A stretch of 64,000 bases of DNA from Anaspis maculata (lineage: Eukaryota > Arthropoda > Insecta > Coleoptera > Scraptiidae), in contig OX421964.1 in assembly GCA_949128115.1 (NCBI GenBank), positions 1,736,001 to 1,800,000 of the forward strand, in the 5' to 3' direction. Below the pieces are notes generated by a model. It had not been told where the DNA came from and made no database searches. It worked only from the letters and a program-made list of their open reading frames with translations. The position numbers were made by a program, and so were the translations under genes. Position 1 is the first letter of the stretch, and the number at the start of each line of letters is the position of its first letter. Below, piece by piece: positions 31,383-41,716 of the stretch.

Positions 31383-31691
31383 AAACACGGAGGAGGTGCA
31401 GCTGATAAAGCTGAGCAGAGAAAATTACAAAAATATTCGGACTTAAGTGACCGTTTCCTTGTTTATCCTTTTGGTGTAGAAACTTTTGGTGCCTTGGGTT
31501 CTTTATCAAAATCTTTCATTTCCGAAATTAGCGCAAAAATTTTCAAAAATTGTAAAATAAAGAGATCCAGCGAATTCTTCAAACAAAGAATAAGCATTGC
31601 CATCCAGAGGGGAAATGCATCTTCAATTTTGGCAACCCTGCCTCCACAAAAATCATACGACGAAATTTATTATATTTTACGTATTCCTTAG
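31383..31691 (+). pseudogene. LINE 3'-end fragment (C-terminal ORF tail)
   Basis: The plus-strand frame reads AEQRKLQKYSDLSDRFLVYP, GVETFGALG and QRISIAIQRGNASSILATLP before its stop. This is the conserved C-terminal tail of a group of non-LTR retrotransposon ORFs. It is followed by an AT-rich tail with (AC)n and (TA)n. Only the last ~100 codons are present, as expected of a 5'-truncated insertion. It abuts the viral fossil head-to-head. Confidence 0.7.
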
Positions 31692-31875
31692 TTTTACACA
31701 CACACATATATATATTTATAATATAATAATATACTCATGAACTGTATCTTCACTTTTATAAATATACAAATCTTAGAAAATTCCCAGATATTCCGCAGAA
31801 ATCTTGAGAAATGCATAGGAATTTCTGGGAATTCTCAAGAGTCTTCAGGGGAAAAAAAAAAAAAAAAAAAAAAAA
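31692..31875. repeat. Microsatellite tail and A24 run
   Basis: CACACACACATATATATATT follows the LINE tail at ~31700, then comes AT-rich sequence. A run of 24 A lies at 31852-31875. Confidence 0.7.
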
Positions 31876-33010
31876 TCTTGAAAACAAACTTAGTCGGAAG
31901 AGGGAATTGAATTGGAATTGTAACAAAAATCCTCAGCAATCTCGCAAATGTCTCTATAAGCTATCAAAAAATTTGCAGAAATGCTCAGAAATCTGTAATG
32001 AACTGTGTGAAGATTTGTAGAAATTTTTAGAACTCCCTGAAATTTCCTGATACCCTTAGAAACCCCGTAGGAATTTCCAGAGATCTCTGGAAGTCTTTAA
32101 AAATTCCACAGGAATCTTGGTAACCCTAGCAATTTTATACCAATCTTCATTCTGCCCGTGAAAATCTTGAACACAGTAGAAATTACATGCACATCTTCAA
32201 TCTCAGAACTCCCGATACATTTCCAGAAATCCTTGAAAATCCCTAATAACCCCGTAAAAACTTTGAAAATACCTAGAAATCTTGAAAAATGTTCAGAAAT
32301 CCCTACAAATTCCGTAGAAAATCTCAGAAATCCTTAGAAATCCAAAATGAATCCGTAGAGACTCCATAGAAATATACAAGGATCCCTAGAAATTCTCGAA
32401 TTCTCGGAAATTTCGTAGACATCTTCAGTACTCCTGTAGAACTCTTCAGAAATCTCTAGGAATTTTTCAAAAATCTAGTGGGAATCTTCAGAAATCCTTA
32501 GAATTGTAATACAAAACTTTATGAATTTCTGAAAATTTTGTAGAAATAATTGAGATATACATAGAAATGGTATGGAAATCGTCGACATTATGTGGAACTT
32601 CCTACAAAATCTCGTAGACATTTCCAGAAATCCCGTAGAAAGCTCCAAAATTCATAGCTGCTTCTAGAAATCATTGGAAGTTTTGGAGATCCTTTGCGAA
32701 TCGGGATGAATTCCTAGATATCCCGTATAAGTCCTAAAAAATCCCTAGAAGTTTTTAGAAATCTTGTAGAAATATCTGGTAATTCCATAAAAATCCCTAG
32801 ATATTCCATAGAATTTTTGGAACTGCTTAGAAATTCTCAGAAATCCTTGAATATTTAAAGAGGCTTTTTTGAAATCCCTAGAAACCGTAGAAATATTAGG
32901 GGATCCTTGAAAATTATCTGTAATCTTCAGAAAGCTCTGAAATCCCTAGAATTGTCGTAGACATCCCTAGAAATCCTATAGGAAACGCTGGAAATCCTTA
33001 TAAATCCTCA
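31876..33010. repeat. Reverse-oriented relative of the 500-bp repeat, right part
   Basis: Around 31995-32230 the sequence is recognisably the reverse complement of one array unit: a TGTGTGAAGATTTGTAG-like block, CCAGAGATCTCTGG, CAATCTTCATTCTG and GTAGAAATTACATGCACATCTT. The remainder is GTAGAAATCC-type motif without clear register. Confidence 0.8.
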
Positions 33011-33252
33011 GAAGAATTGATTTATTGAAGAAATGAATTACGTAACTTGCAATGTTATTTAAGTAATTTATAAAAACATTTCCTAGATTGCAGGAGATCG
33101 CCGATAATTCATAAAATTATTGGAAGTTTCTCAACTTGTAAGAATTATATAAATTCAATTATTTACATGAACGACGCATGATTTAACGTGCTTGGTAATT
33201 TTACGGTTATTTTACAGTAATTTTTGTAATTTAGAAATTGAAAAATTACAAT
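33011..33252. other. AT-rich spacer
   Basis: Low-complexity AT-rich sequence, nothing recognised. Confidence 0.5.
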
Positions 33253-33492
33253 TTACATCCGTGCTCCCACATATGAAAAAGCCACTTTTCGGAGACAATA
33301 GCCCCAATTTGAATGATTCTCATGGACAGAGCACTTTCTAACTAACATTTGCTTCAGTGTTCGGTGTTCACGCTCAACGGGATTTGCTTGAGGATGGTAT
33401 TTGCCGCTGTTCTGCATCTCAGCTCTATAGGTTTTGAATAAATTTTGGAATTCTCGGCTAACAAACTGTTTGCCACTACGACCAGTCTTCAA
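33253..33492 (-). pseudogene. LTR-retrotransposon integrase fragment, copy 2
   Basis: The 79-codon minus frame has GRSGKQFVSREFQNLF, then SGKYHPQANPVEREHRTLKQ and WGYCLRKVAFSYV. These are the integrase catalytic-core region after the second acidic residue, including the glutamate in VERE. N-terminal zinc finger and RT are missing. Decayed relative at 27665-27880. Confidence 0.8.
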
Positions 33493-33841
33493 CGAACACT
33501 ATAGATAAAAGACGTCATCTTCCACGCTCTTAACTGTTATTTCAGCATTTGGCGATCTTGCGGGAAAGAAGAGAGCTAAGTCATTAAAGTAATCAGAAAC
33601 GAGAAATTCGTAATAGTAGAAAATCATGATTCTCACATGAATTCTATGGGAAGAACTGTTTAGAAACTCTGGAAAGGAGACAAAAACCACTGGTGGAATA
33701 GACGAAAACTTGGTTAATTTGACTGAAGAAGCTGAATGTCAGTGTACTCATTATTTATTTATGAAATAATTACAGAACATGAATAATTAAGACTCGAACT
33801 TTTCTTTATAAAAGGAACCAAAGCAGGAAAATGAGACAAAC

Positions 33842-34895
33842 ATGATCGAGTACTACTACTCGGCGTTGAAGCCAACCAGGCTTTTGCTATGACTCACCAC
33901 CATGAGAACATTCAAAAACCACATCAGATCAACACTTTTTTTCTTGATCATCCTTGAAACCCTGGTCAGCACTTCCACTGCCACTGAACTCTTGAACGTA
34001 TGTCTACCCAAACTAATTTTGAAAAAAAAAGCTTGTTACTTGATTGAGCTGAATTTCCAGGTTATCTTACTTCTGTACACGTTTATGCGCTGCGAAAAAG
34101 AGTTCCAGAACATTTTTCGGGACATGCAGAAGCTGTGTACGATAACCGATCCGGAACTGCATGCAGCATTGAAGTACTTGAACTATTCCCAGAAGGTTCT
34201 CCTGTTTCAAACGTTTATTTTAATGATCGCTGTATGGATCAGCGGATGTTTGACTGGAGAACAGTCCGTAAATCTGCACAGACCAAACGTCATTCCAGAA
34301 CTTTCTTTTGCCTTTGTTGTCGTTGATAGCCATTGGTTTTTGAGAGCTTGCATGTGGATGGGTTTCGATTTGGTTCTCTTGACCCAAACCGCCATTTTGT
34401 CGGTTCAGTACGATATTCTGAACAAACTATTACGTCATTACGTAATGACCAATGGAGAAGATGGATGCTCGATACAGATTTGCATGGAATACAACTTGTC
34501 GAAAACCTGAATACTGATGGGCCGGTATTCAGATAACTTTGCCTGGAAGTTGAATAGTGTACAATAAATATTGTTCCATTGGTGTTTTGCTTTCTTTTTA
34601 AATTTCCGGGAGTTATCTAGTATGAAAATACCGGTTAACTCGCCCACTGATGGTAACTGGAAGGTGAACACTATGGGAACGATTAATGCAGTAATTATTT
34701 GTTCAACTTCTAGGTTAAGGTTACTCTGCATTGATGGTTTTCACCAATTAAATGGTAGTTGATAATGGTGAGATATAAAAACACAAATTGTTTACAGAAT
34801 AACTGACGCTGTTGATGCTATTTTTGGGCCAATGCTACTCATTTCCATGTGGCTCATCGTCGTCGATGTGTTGAAGGAAATGGTACAGGAAACAT
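33842..34895 (+). pseudogene. Odorant receptor pseudogene, paralogue of the 20173-25614 gene
   Basis: Exon 1 (33842-33997) starts MIEYYYSALKPTRLLL and then has TGA exactly where the intact gene has Trp17. It also lacks ~19 residues before its donor (GTATGT, 33998). Exon 2 (34061-~34510) aligns closely (CEKEFQNIFRDMQKLC), but its donor is gone and the frame hits TGA at once. Exon 3 (from 34798, after TTTACAG) reads ITDAVDAIFGPMLLISMWL. Exons 4-6 are not found. It is transcribed divergently from its paralogue, 8.2 kb away. A protein starting at Met 33902 would still lack the C-terminus. Confidence 0.85.
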
Positions 34896-35392
34896 GAATT
34901 TCAACCTCGGAAAAAATATGGACGTCGTGAAAATTTGATATATTCTGTTCAGAATTGAGTGCCCTAGAACATCTTCGAAAATTGGAGGTTCTGTGTAGAA
35001 TTGAATGAATACTCTCCAACATAAATAACGTCGCCATAAATCGCTCTGCAGGAATTTTAAGTCATTTGAGGACGGGGTTGGTGACAGTTCCCATTTAAAA
35101 TGTAGGGTCTGGAACCTACCGATGCCGCTGGGCTGGCTCAAATACATCGTAACTCCAATAAATCATAGTTTGAGGGTGAACAGCCCGCAGGAAAGTGTTT
35201 CAATCAAATGCCATAAGGGTGGGCTGTAAAGTTTTGAGGTGGTGGGCAATTGTTATTTTATACATAGAAAGATTTTTTTAACCTCCCCTCCCCCTTTAGA
35301 TGGTCCAATCTTTGGAAGGGTTGGTTTTGTCCGAGTCCGATGAGGAGGGTGACCTCTGGCAGGTGCTGCGAAGAAAAATCAGACCGATTGTT
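34896..35392. other. Spacer where lost OR exons would lie
   Basis: I looked for exons 4-6 of the OR pseudogene here and found no convincing match. No other gene recognised. Confidence 0.45.
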
Positions 35393-35613
35393 TATACAGG
35401 TGTCCCGAAATTGAACCGCAATATTTGACCAGCTTGTTCTACGTCAAAAAATAGGAAGAAAAGTTTCAATAAACATGGGTCGAATAATACCCCCTAACGG
35501 AGCTAGAGCCCCTTGAGCCCATTCGACCCATGTTTATCAGAACTTTTCTTCCTATTTTCTGACATAGAACAAGCTGATCAAATATTGCGGTCTAATTTCG
35601 GGACACCTGTATA
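35393..35613. repeat. 221-bp foldback with ACAGGTGTCCCGAAA ends
   Basis: TATACAGGTGTCCCGAAATT at the left is mirrored by ATTTCGGGACACCTGTATA at the right; arms are ~100 bp. Related end sequence recurs at 52861 (TACAGGTGTCCCGAAAG). Confidence 0.85.
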
Positions 35614-36049
35614 CCAAAGAAAGTTTGGCGCGGTTGCCATTGGTGAATTCAAGAAAATAGAAAACAAAAAGCTGGGGGACTGACTCAATGCGTCCGAAGG
35701 CGACGTGATGCAGTGTAAGGAGAAGGAAACGCGGGGAGAACGGGATCTCAACACAGCACCACGCGCGTTGTAAAATACGCATTTTTGGATATGGAGAAGA
35801 AAACGCACGCTTTGTTCAGACTCGAACAGTGTTCATATGGAATTCGTTAATTTTGGAATTCATATCAGCTCCCACATCCTATCCAGAAGCACCCCAAAAA
35901 CATCTCTTCACCAAATAGCCATATCCCATTTGACATCTCAGAGAATGTCTGTTTGAATGGTTACAGATCTTATGATGACTATACGTTCTAAAAGCACCCT
36001 CGTGGGGAGCAACCCTCACTATTGGGTCAAAAATACGCACGCGGGAGTC

Positions 36050-36230
36050 TCAAATGATAACAGCTGACACCCCAACGAAGCCCACATATGCTCGATTGGG
36101 TTCAAGTCAGGAGAACAGGCCGGCCAAGGTAACCTTTAGATGTGATGTCCGCTTAGACTTACCGTTACCAATCGAGCTCTATGTGGACGGGCATTATCCT
36201 CTACGTTAACAAAGTCACGACCAAAATTTT
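36050..36230 (-). pseudogene. Tc1-like transposase C-terminal fragment
   Basis: Minus-strand translation gives NARPHRARLVTV, then a stop, then WPACSPDLNPIEHMWASLG. These are the second and third catalytic blocks of a Tc1 DDE transposase. The stop between them shows decay. It lies inside the large inverted-repeat element. Confidence 0.75.
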
Positions 36231-36306
36231 GGGCGAATGATACCACGGCATTCTCCACTCCGTTTTTGCTGTGGATTCAGAATCCTCCTCCTTCCTTCCC
36301 CACGGC

Positions 36307-36341
36307 GATAAGATAAGATAAGATAAGATAAGATAAGATAT
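36307..36341. repeat. (GATAA)n microsatellite, LINE tail
   Basis: Seven uninterrupted GATAA units marking the 3' end of the minus-strand LINE. Confidence 0.9.
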
Positions 36342-36449
36342 TTATTATTCACAAAGATATACACGAATAAAAAACAAATCAATGTATAGATTGCAAAATT
36401 GTCACATATTTCGGAAAAAAAACAACATTAAAATCATTATATACAAAAT

Positions 36450-38450
36450 TTATGCAATAGTCGAATAATACTGTTGCAGTGTAAATGGCTCGAGATCGAC
36501 AAGGTAATCACGAAGCTGTTGTTTGTATTTTCTTAAATTTCTACATTCTTTGATTCCTTCTGGCAAACTATTGAATAATCTAATACAGGAATAAAAACTA
36601 CTCTTCTCATACAGGGACAACTTATGGTATGGAAAATTATAAAAAATGGTTCTATTTTTTCTTACAGGTACTAAGTGTGCAAACAGTGATATATTCTTGA
36701 ACATGAACAACAATATCTCAAATATATAAAGGCCAGTGACAGTTAATATATTATTCTCTCTGAAAAGATTCGTGCAATCATGTCTTCGTGGAAGATTTAG
36801 AATAGTTCTCAACATTCTTCGCTGTACTCTACAAATCAATTGCACATCTGTGGACTGACCCCAAAAAATTATTCCATATCTCAAAAGAGATTGGAAGTTG
36901 GCAAAATATACGTTTCTCAAGGTTTTAAGATCAACGTAATTTCTAATTATTCTGACGGAATAGATAACTTTACTGAGTTTATTACCCAATTTACCAACAT
37001 GCGCCGTCCAGCTCAGGTTCCCGTCCAAAACCATCCCAAGAAATTCAGCACTCCCAGACAGTTTCACATCTGCATCTAGCAACCGGATATAGTTAGGACT
37101 ATCGAAAAATGACCTTTTTGTCTTGAATAAAATACAATTAGTTTTAGCTTTGTTGATTACCAGTTTGTTACTGGAGAACCACTTTTGCATATCTGAAAGA
37201 AGCCGCTCAGCCTGCGCTGCCAGCTCATCGAACGATTTACTTTTAAGCAGTACGTTTGTATCGTCTGCATAATTTACCAAACTCTGACCTTCACTCAACA
37301 AGCCGCAACTCAAATCATTTATGTAAATTAAAAACAGTAACGGGCCAATAACACTACCCTGAGGAATGCCCATCGTCACAGTACGACACTCCGACTTGAA
37401 AGTTACGTTACCTCTTATCAGCGCCACCCTCTGTGAGCGATTTGTCAGATAAGATTGTATCCACGACAGTGCCCTTCCCCTCACACCATATTTCTCGAGT
37501 TTTGTGTACAAAAGATCGTAATCCAAACAGTCATAGGCTTTTGACAGATCAACAAAAATTCCCAGTGTCAACTCACCGGTCTCAAAACCCGACAAAACTT
37601 TTTGTGTGAAGTCATGCACTGCCGTTTCAACAGATCTACCCTTCAAGTACCCATGTTGGGAGGAGCTGAAAAGGCCATAGTGCTGAAAAAAATCGACAAT
37701 CCTCCTGCTCATTGCTGCTTCAAAAACCTTTGAAAAGGAAGGCAATATACTGATGGGTCGATAATTTTCCATAAAAGTTGGGTCTCCCTTCTTATGCAAT
37801 GGTTCAACTACAGCTACCTTCAAAGGGTCTGGAAAGATGCCGAACTTCAAGGAATTATTAACAATAAAAGTGATTGGCTGGCACAATTCAAGCACACAGA
37901 ACTTCAAAATGCTGGTCGGTATTCCATCCCATCCACTACTCATTTTGCTTTTCAGATTTCTCATAATGTCCGCAATCTCTAAAACATCAAAAGGTTTAAC
38001 AAACATAGAATTAATATTACTTTTTATATTGCACTTATAGGTACTATCACATTCAATATTTTTGACTAGATTAGGAGCAGCTTCTATCAAGAATGCATTG
38101 AAATCTCTGGCAATCGTCAAAGGGTCACCTTTCATAAGAGTTTCCTTCTTTTTCGTTTTTCCTCTGATGTCATTAACAACCTGCCACACTGCCTTGTTTT
38201 TATTATCTGACTTATCTATGGAATTCGAGTATTGCTCTTTTTTACGTTCTACAAGTAAATTGTTGTATTCATTTCTTACATCATTATATGGACTTACAAA
38301 TCTAATATCACAGTTTTTTAATGTATATAATATATCCAACCTATTTTTGCAGTTTTTAATTTTATCACAGTTGTATAATAGTTTTTTACTCTTAGTTTTA
38401 ACAATATTTTGAGGGAAACATTCATTGAAAAGTGGCATGAAAACATTCAT
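36450..38450 (-). CDS. LINE reverse transcriptase (CR1/Jockey-like)
   Basis: A 666-codon uninterrupted frame for a non-LTR RT. Motifs: SSGWDGIPTSILK (~171-183), EPLHKKGDPTFMENYRPIS (~216-234), SQHGYLKGRSVETAVHDF (~264-281), FVDLSKAYDCLDYDLL (~299-314), MGIPQGSVIGPLLFLIYIND (~360-379), catalytic YADD at 394-397, then LGMVLDGNLSW. No RNase H follows. The protein ends 24 residues after KECRNLRKYKQQLRDYL. The frame extends a few codons upstream of the listed start to the truncation point. Integrity suggests a comparatively young insertion, although it lacks the endonuclease. Confidence 0.9.
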   Translation of the reverse strand: MNVFMPLFNECFPQNIVKTKSKKLLYNCDKIKNCKNRLDILYTLKNCDIRFVSPYNDVRNEYNNLLVERKKEQYSNSIDKSDNKNKAVWQVVNDIRGKTKKKETLMKGDPLTIARDFNAFLIEAAPNLVKNIECDSTYKCNIKSNINSMFVKPFDVLEIADIMRNLKSKMSSGWDGIPTSILKFCVLELCQPITFIVNNSLKFGIFPDPLKVAVVEPLHKKGDPTFMENYRPISILPSFSKVFEAAMSRRIVDFFQHYGLFSSSQHGYLKGRSVETAVHDFTQKVLSGFETGELTLGIFVDLSKAYDCLDYDLLYTKLEKYGVRGRALSWIQSYLTNRSQRVALIRGNVTFKSECRTVTMGIPQGSVIGPLLFLIYINDLSCGLLSEGQSLVNYADDTNVLLKSKSFDELAAQAERLLSDMQKWFSSNKLVINKAKTNCILFKTKRSFFDSPNYIRLLDADVKLSGSAEFLGMVLDGNLSWTAHVGKLGNKLSKVIYSVRIIRNYVDLKTLRNVYFANFQSLLRYGIIFWGQSTDVQLICRVQRRMLRTILNLPRRHDCTNLFRENNILTVTGLYIFEILLFMFKNISLFAHLVPVRKNRTIFYNFPYHKLSLYEKSSFYSCIRLFNSLPEGIKECRNLRKYKQQLRDYLVDLEPFTLQQYYSTIA

Positions 38451-38825
38451 GAACTGCTTCCACTGTTCATTGACATCGATAGTTAAGATATGAGTAGAAT
38501 CAATAGAAGAAAACTATCATTATTTGAATCAAGCTGATACGAACATACATCGTGATTTTACAAATGAGGTGTTACACACCCCCTTTATAAAGGAAATGAA
38601 CGAAACCGTCCAGAAGGATTGCAGATCTGTAACCATTCAAACAGACATTCTCTGAGATTTCAGATGGGATATATGGCATCTTATTGGTGAAGGAATGCTT
38701 TTGCGGTGATTCCGTAGGGGATGTGCCAACTGATATGAATTTCAAAATGAACTATTGCCATATGAACACTGTTTGAGCCTAAACCAAGTGTGTTTTTCCT
38801 TCTTCATATCCTAAAATAGGTATTT

Positions 38826-39380
38826 CACAAAAACTAATCAAGTAGGAACTTTTTTGTGTGCTCCTTGAATGAAAAATTATCTCTGAAGAAATTGACTAAG
38901 TGACTGATCATGGACCGTTACTTGGATCAAACAGACCTCACGTAAGCCCAATAAAGCCAAATCGAAACAGTGTTTGGCGCTATAATGGTGCCATGGGATT
39001 TTGCTTGTTTCTGTTTTGAGGTTACTGCCACGCCACACCCACTTCATCGGGCGTGGCGAAGGCCAGCGTTTTCTGGTTGATGTTCAAGATCATCCATATG
39101 AATTCGGGAACGGGCAAATTCAATTGGTTCAAGAAATCATCTGCTGTTTGTTTCCACTTATCAACAGTTGGTGATGGGATTAGATCATCTTTCAATACGA
39201 CCTACATTACCAAACATGTTTCTTTGATAATTTCTGAAACTACTCTCTCCAGTGCGGTAACTATACGAGATCGATCTCATGGTATCTCCAGAAGCTAAAT
39301 ATCTATAATTGAGCAATTTAAATCGGTTATTACTTTCGAAAGCTTGGAATTCTGTATCACTGTTTTGTTGTTTTGTCTTC
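38826..39380. other. Spacer
   Basis: No domain or repeat partner recognised. Confidence 0.4.
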
Positions 39381-39762
39381 TTACAAGACTCGTTCGATCT
39401 TCATCCGGTCACGTGGGTCGTGCATTGATCCATAAATCCGCTGATCTTGCACGGAAAGGTCCAGTGAACGATCTGGATTCTCGTTGTTTCCAGCAAATGC
39501 TTCCTCAACTTCGTCGTTGAAAACGACGTTGGAGTCGCCGGTGTCGTCTCCCCAATCTATTGCCATGTTGTATAAGACAAAACATGTTCAGTGTAGTGTC
39601 AATTTTGAAGCGCATTTCTTGCTGATGGAATGGGAAACGGCGCTTCAATAATCCGAAATATCTTTCGACTGGATTACGTGTTGCAGTCTGAGCGCTATTG
39701 TACCGTAACCTTCGCTGGTGCCCGTGGCTAGAGGTGTTGCTAGATACCTCCTGCAGTAGCAC
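39381..39762 (-). pseudogene. Harbinger (HARBI1-like) nuclease C-terminal remnant
   Basis: Minus-strand frames show RNPVERYFGLLKRRFPFHQQ, the block around the last catalytic glutamate of PIF/Harbinger nucleases. After a frameshift near 39590 comes CFVLYNMAIDWGDD, the position usually occupied by the ACxxLHN block. N-terminal catalytic aspartates are absent. Flanking sequence (~39405, ~40022) shares a GGTCACxTGGxTCGTGCATTG block with ~1665. Confidence 0.7.
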
Positions 39763-40124
39763 TAATTATCTCCTAACAAACAGGTGTGAAGATCATAGTT
39801 TCCAGCTTCGAGATCAGCACATGGATGACTGTCGTTGGAAACGGTCTTGCAGATTGGATTGGATTGCGCCCTCGAAGATTCGCATCGCATACAGCTTGCT
39901 CATTTGAAGTAGCTCTTCAGATTTCCGGATGCTTCTGCGTTATCGCCTTCCGGTGGAGCGAAGTTGCGTGCGATCAGTTGCTCCAATAACTCCCGGTTTT
40001 GAGATTCGTTCGATTTTCATCTGGTCACATGGGTCGTGCATTGATCTTGAAATCAGCCGATCTTGCACGGAAAGCTCATGTGAGGAGCACCGCCCGCTTG
40101 GATTGTGTTTCGCTTGCATAGTAT

Positions 40125-41075
40125 AATAACGGAGATACAGGTCTCCAATGTTGCAACGAAAAAATCATTTTTTTGCATAACTTTTGAACCGTTTAATCGA
40201 TTTTGTTCAAACTTGAACGAAGTTTACTGAAATAGGTCTCTATTGAACAATTTGAACTCATTTTATCAAATAGTTTTAGGGAAAAAGATAATAAGGGGTA
40301 CTTTCCCTCTTTGTTTCCCCTTTTTCTTGCTTCCCTAATTATTTTTGCGAATCGTTCCAATTTTTGGATTCTACGTTCAATTCAGAAAAAACTGTTACTC
40401 GTGCAAAATTTTGATTCGTGGCTTCGTTTTTGAACGATATTTGGGTTTGAAATTTCGGAAACATCTTAAAATCTCCACGTTCAAGAACCCAATTTTTTTT
40501 CCTGGAAACTTGTGGTCGTCATCAACTTGAATCACCCATGAAACCTATTTCAATTGAGAAATAATGTGTTTTTCTTGGTTTTTAGGCCTTCGAAAGTGAT
40601 GTTTTCGAGATGTTGGGATTCCGAAGTTCCAAACCCAAAAATCTCGATAATCAAGCCGTCAATCAAAAATTTGCAAGAGTAACTTCCTTCTCTAAATTGA
40701 ACGTATAACGTATAAGATTCAAACAGTTTCCAAAAATAATTAGAGAATTGAAAAATACGGAAAAGCAAGGGGAGGGTACCCCCTATTATTTTTGCCCCTG
40801 GAAATGTTCCATAAAATGCGTTACAATGGTTCAATGCAGACCTATTTCAGTGAACTTTGTTTTTAAATTTGATTAAAGCGGTTGAACGGTTCAAAAGTTA
40901 TGTAGAAAAGAACGATTTCCAGTTCCAGATTTGAAGGCCTGTTTATCTGTTCTTTTACGTTTGCGAGGTTATGTTCATCAAGAACGAGGTTATGTTCATC
41001 AAGATAAGCCCCTTTATTTTTTAATTCTTCATCTCCCCGTGAATCGTGTAACAGTATTCCGGGACATCCTGTATA
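40125..41075. repeat. 0.95-kb long-armed foldback
   Basis: Left-arm text (GTTCAATTCAGAAAAAACTG, TTGGGTTTGAAATTTCGGAA, CATAACTTTTGAACCGTTTAAT) is mirrored in the right arm (TTGAACGTATAACG, GTTCCAAACCCAAAAATC, GGTTCAAAAGTTATG). The centre is near 40600. A single-arm relative lies at 52895-53330, so this is a family. Confidence 0.75.
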
Positions 41076-41716
41076 ATCAAAATTACGAGACCAAAGGGGT
41101 CTCGAAATAAATACTACAGTATTTTATCTCGAGATATCCACTTCTCTATTAAATCGCTGTGCTGCAGTAAATCCGCAAAATGAGCTGCGCTCGACGGCAA
41201 ACAATTTTCCAAAATAATTCAATTTTCCACAATTCTACCGTAAAAACATACTCGCACACACCTCACAACCAACGAAAAATACTCACTCTTCCAATGCCTC
41301 AATGCCAATAATTTTGAAATATAAGGCCAAAGACAACAGAACCGCAATTCACAGTGAGACGCTTGTTTGCAAAAAATGGCTGACATATCCCCCCTTTCTT
41401 GAAAAAAAAAATGGATAAATACAAATTTCAACGACAACTGACTTTTAATTTTCTTCACCGTCTTACATGGAAAGCGTAACATTCCGCATTGCAATTGAAA
41501 CGTCCTAATTTCTAAGAAATCTGCTGGACACACTCACTCTGAAGAGGAATAAAGTTTTCATTCTATGCTTCTTTTCCAGTTTCGACCCGATAAAGCTGTA
41601 ATTTAGTGACGTTTGATTGAATATTGACTTCACTTGAAATACGGTATTTCTCCAAAACAGCGGCCTGCTGCTTGCAATGCTTTCCATTGAAACCCACTGG
41701 ACACGTGCAGGTGCAT
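41076..41716. other. Spacer
   Basis: Short frames only; no gene or repeat recognised. Confidence 0.4.

Larger units (their letters stand above)
36307..38483 (-). mobile_element. 5'-truncated CR1/Jockey-like LINE with GATAA-repeat tail
   Basis: The minus-strand element ends at a (TATCT)n microsatellite (36307-36341), a typical tail for such LINEs. Coding begins in the region between endonuclease and RT; no endonuclease is present, so it is 5' truncated near 38483. The RT frame itself is intact. Confidence 0.85.
35778..38825. mobile_element. Large inverted-repeat element enclosing a Tc1 fragment and a LINE
   Basis: Left arm 35778-35980 and right arm ~38610-38825 are diverged reverse complements; both contain CAGTGTTCATATGG and AGAGAATGTCTGTTTGAATG on the appropriate strands. 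Between them lie a Tc1-like transposase C-terminal fragment and a CR1/Jockey-like LINE. The arms plus the Tc1 fragment may be the original DNA transposon, later interrupted by the LINE. Confidence 0.75.

Noticed and set aside
31811..32020. Lysine-rich plus-strand ORF over the A24 run
   Set aside because: The lysines come from the homopolymer, and the rest is satellite-type sequence.
36307..36341. Telomere-like or regulatory GATA array
   Set aside because: The position at the 3' end of a LINE explains it as the element's microsatellite tail; it does not match the insect TTAGG repeat.
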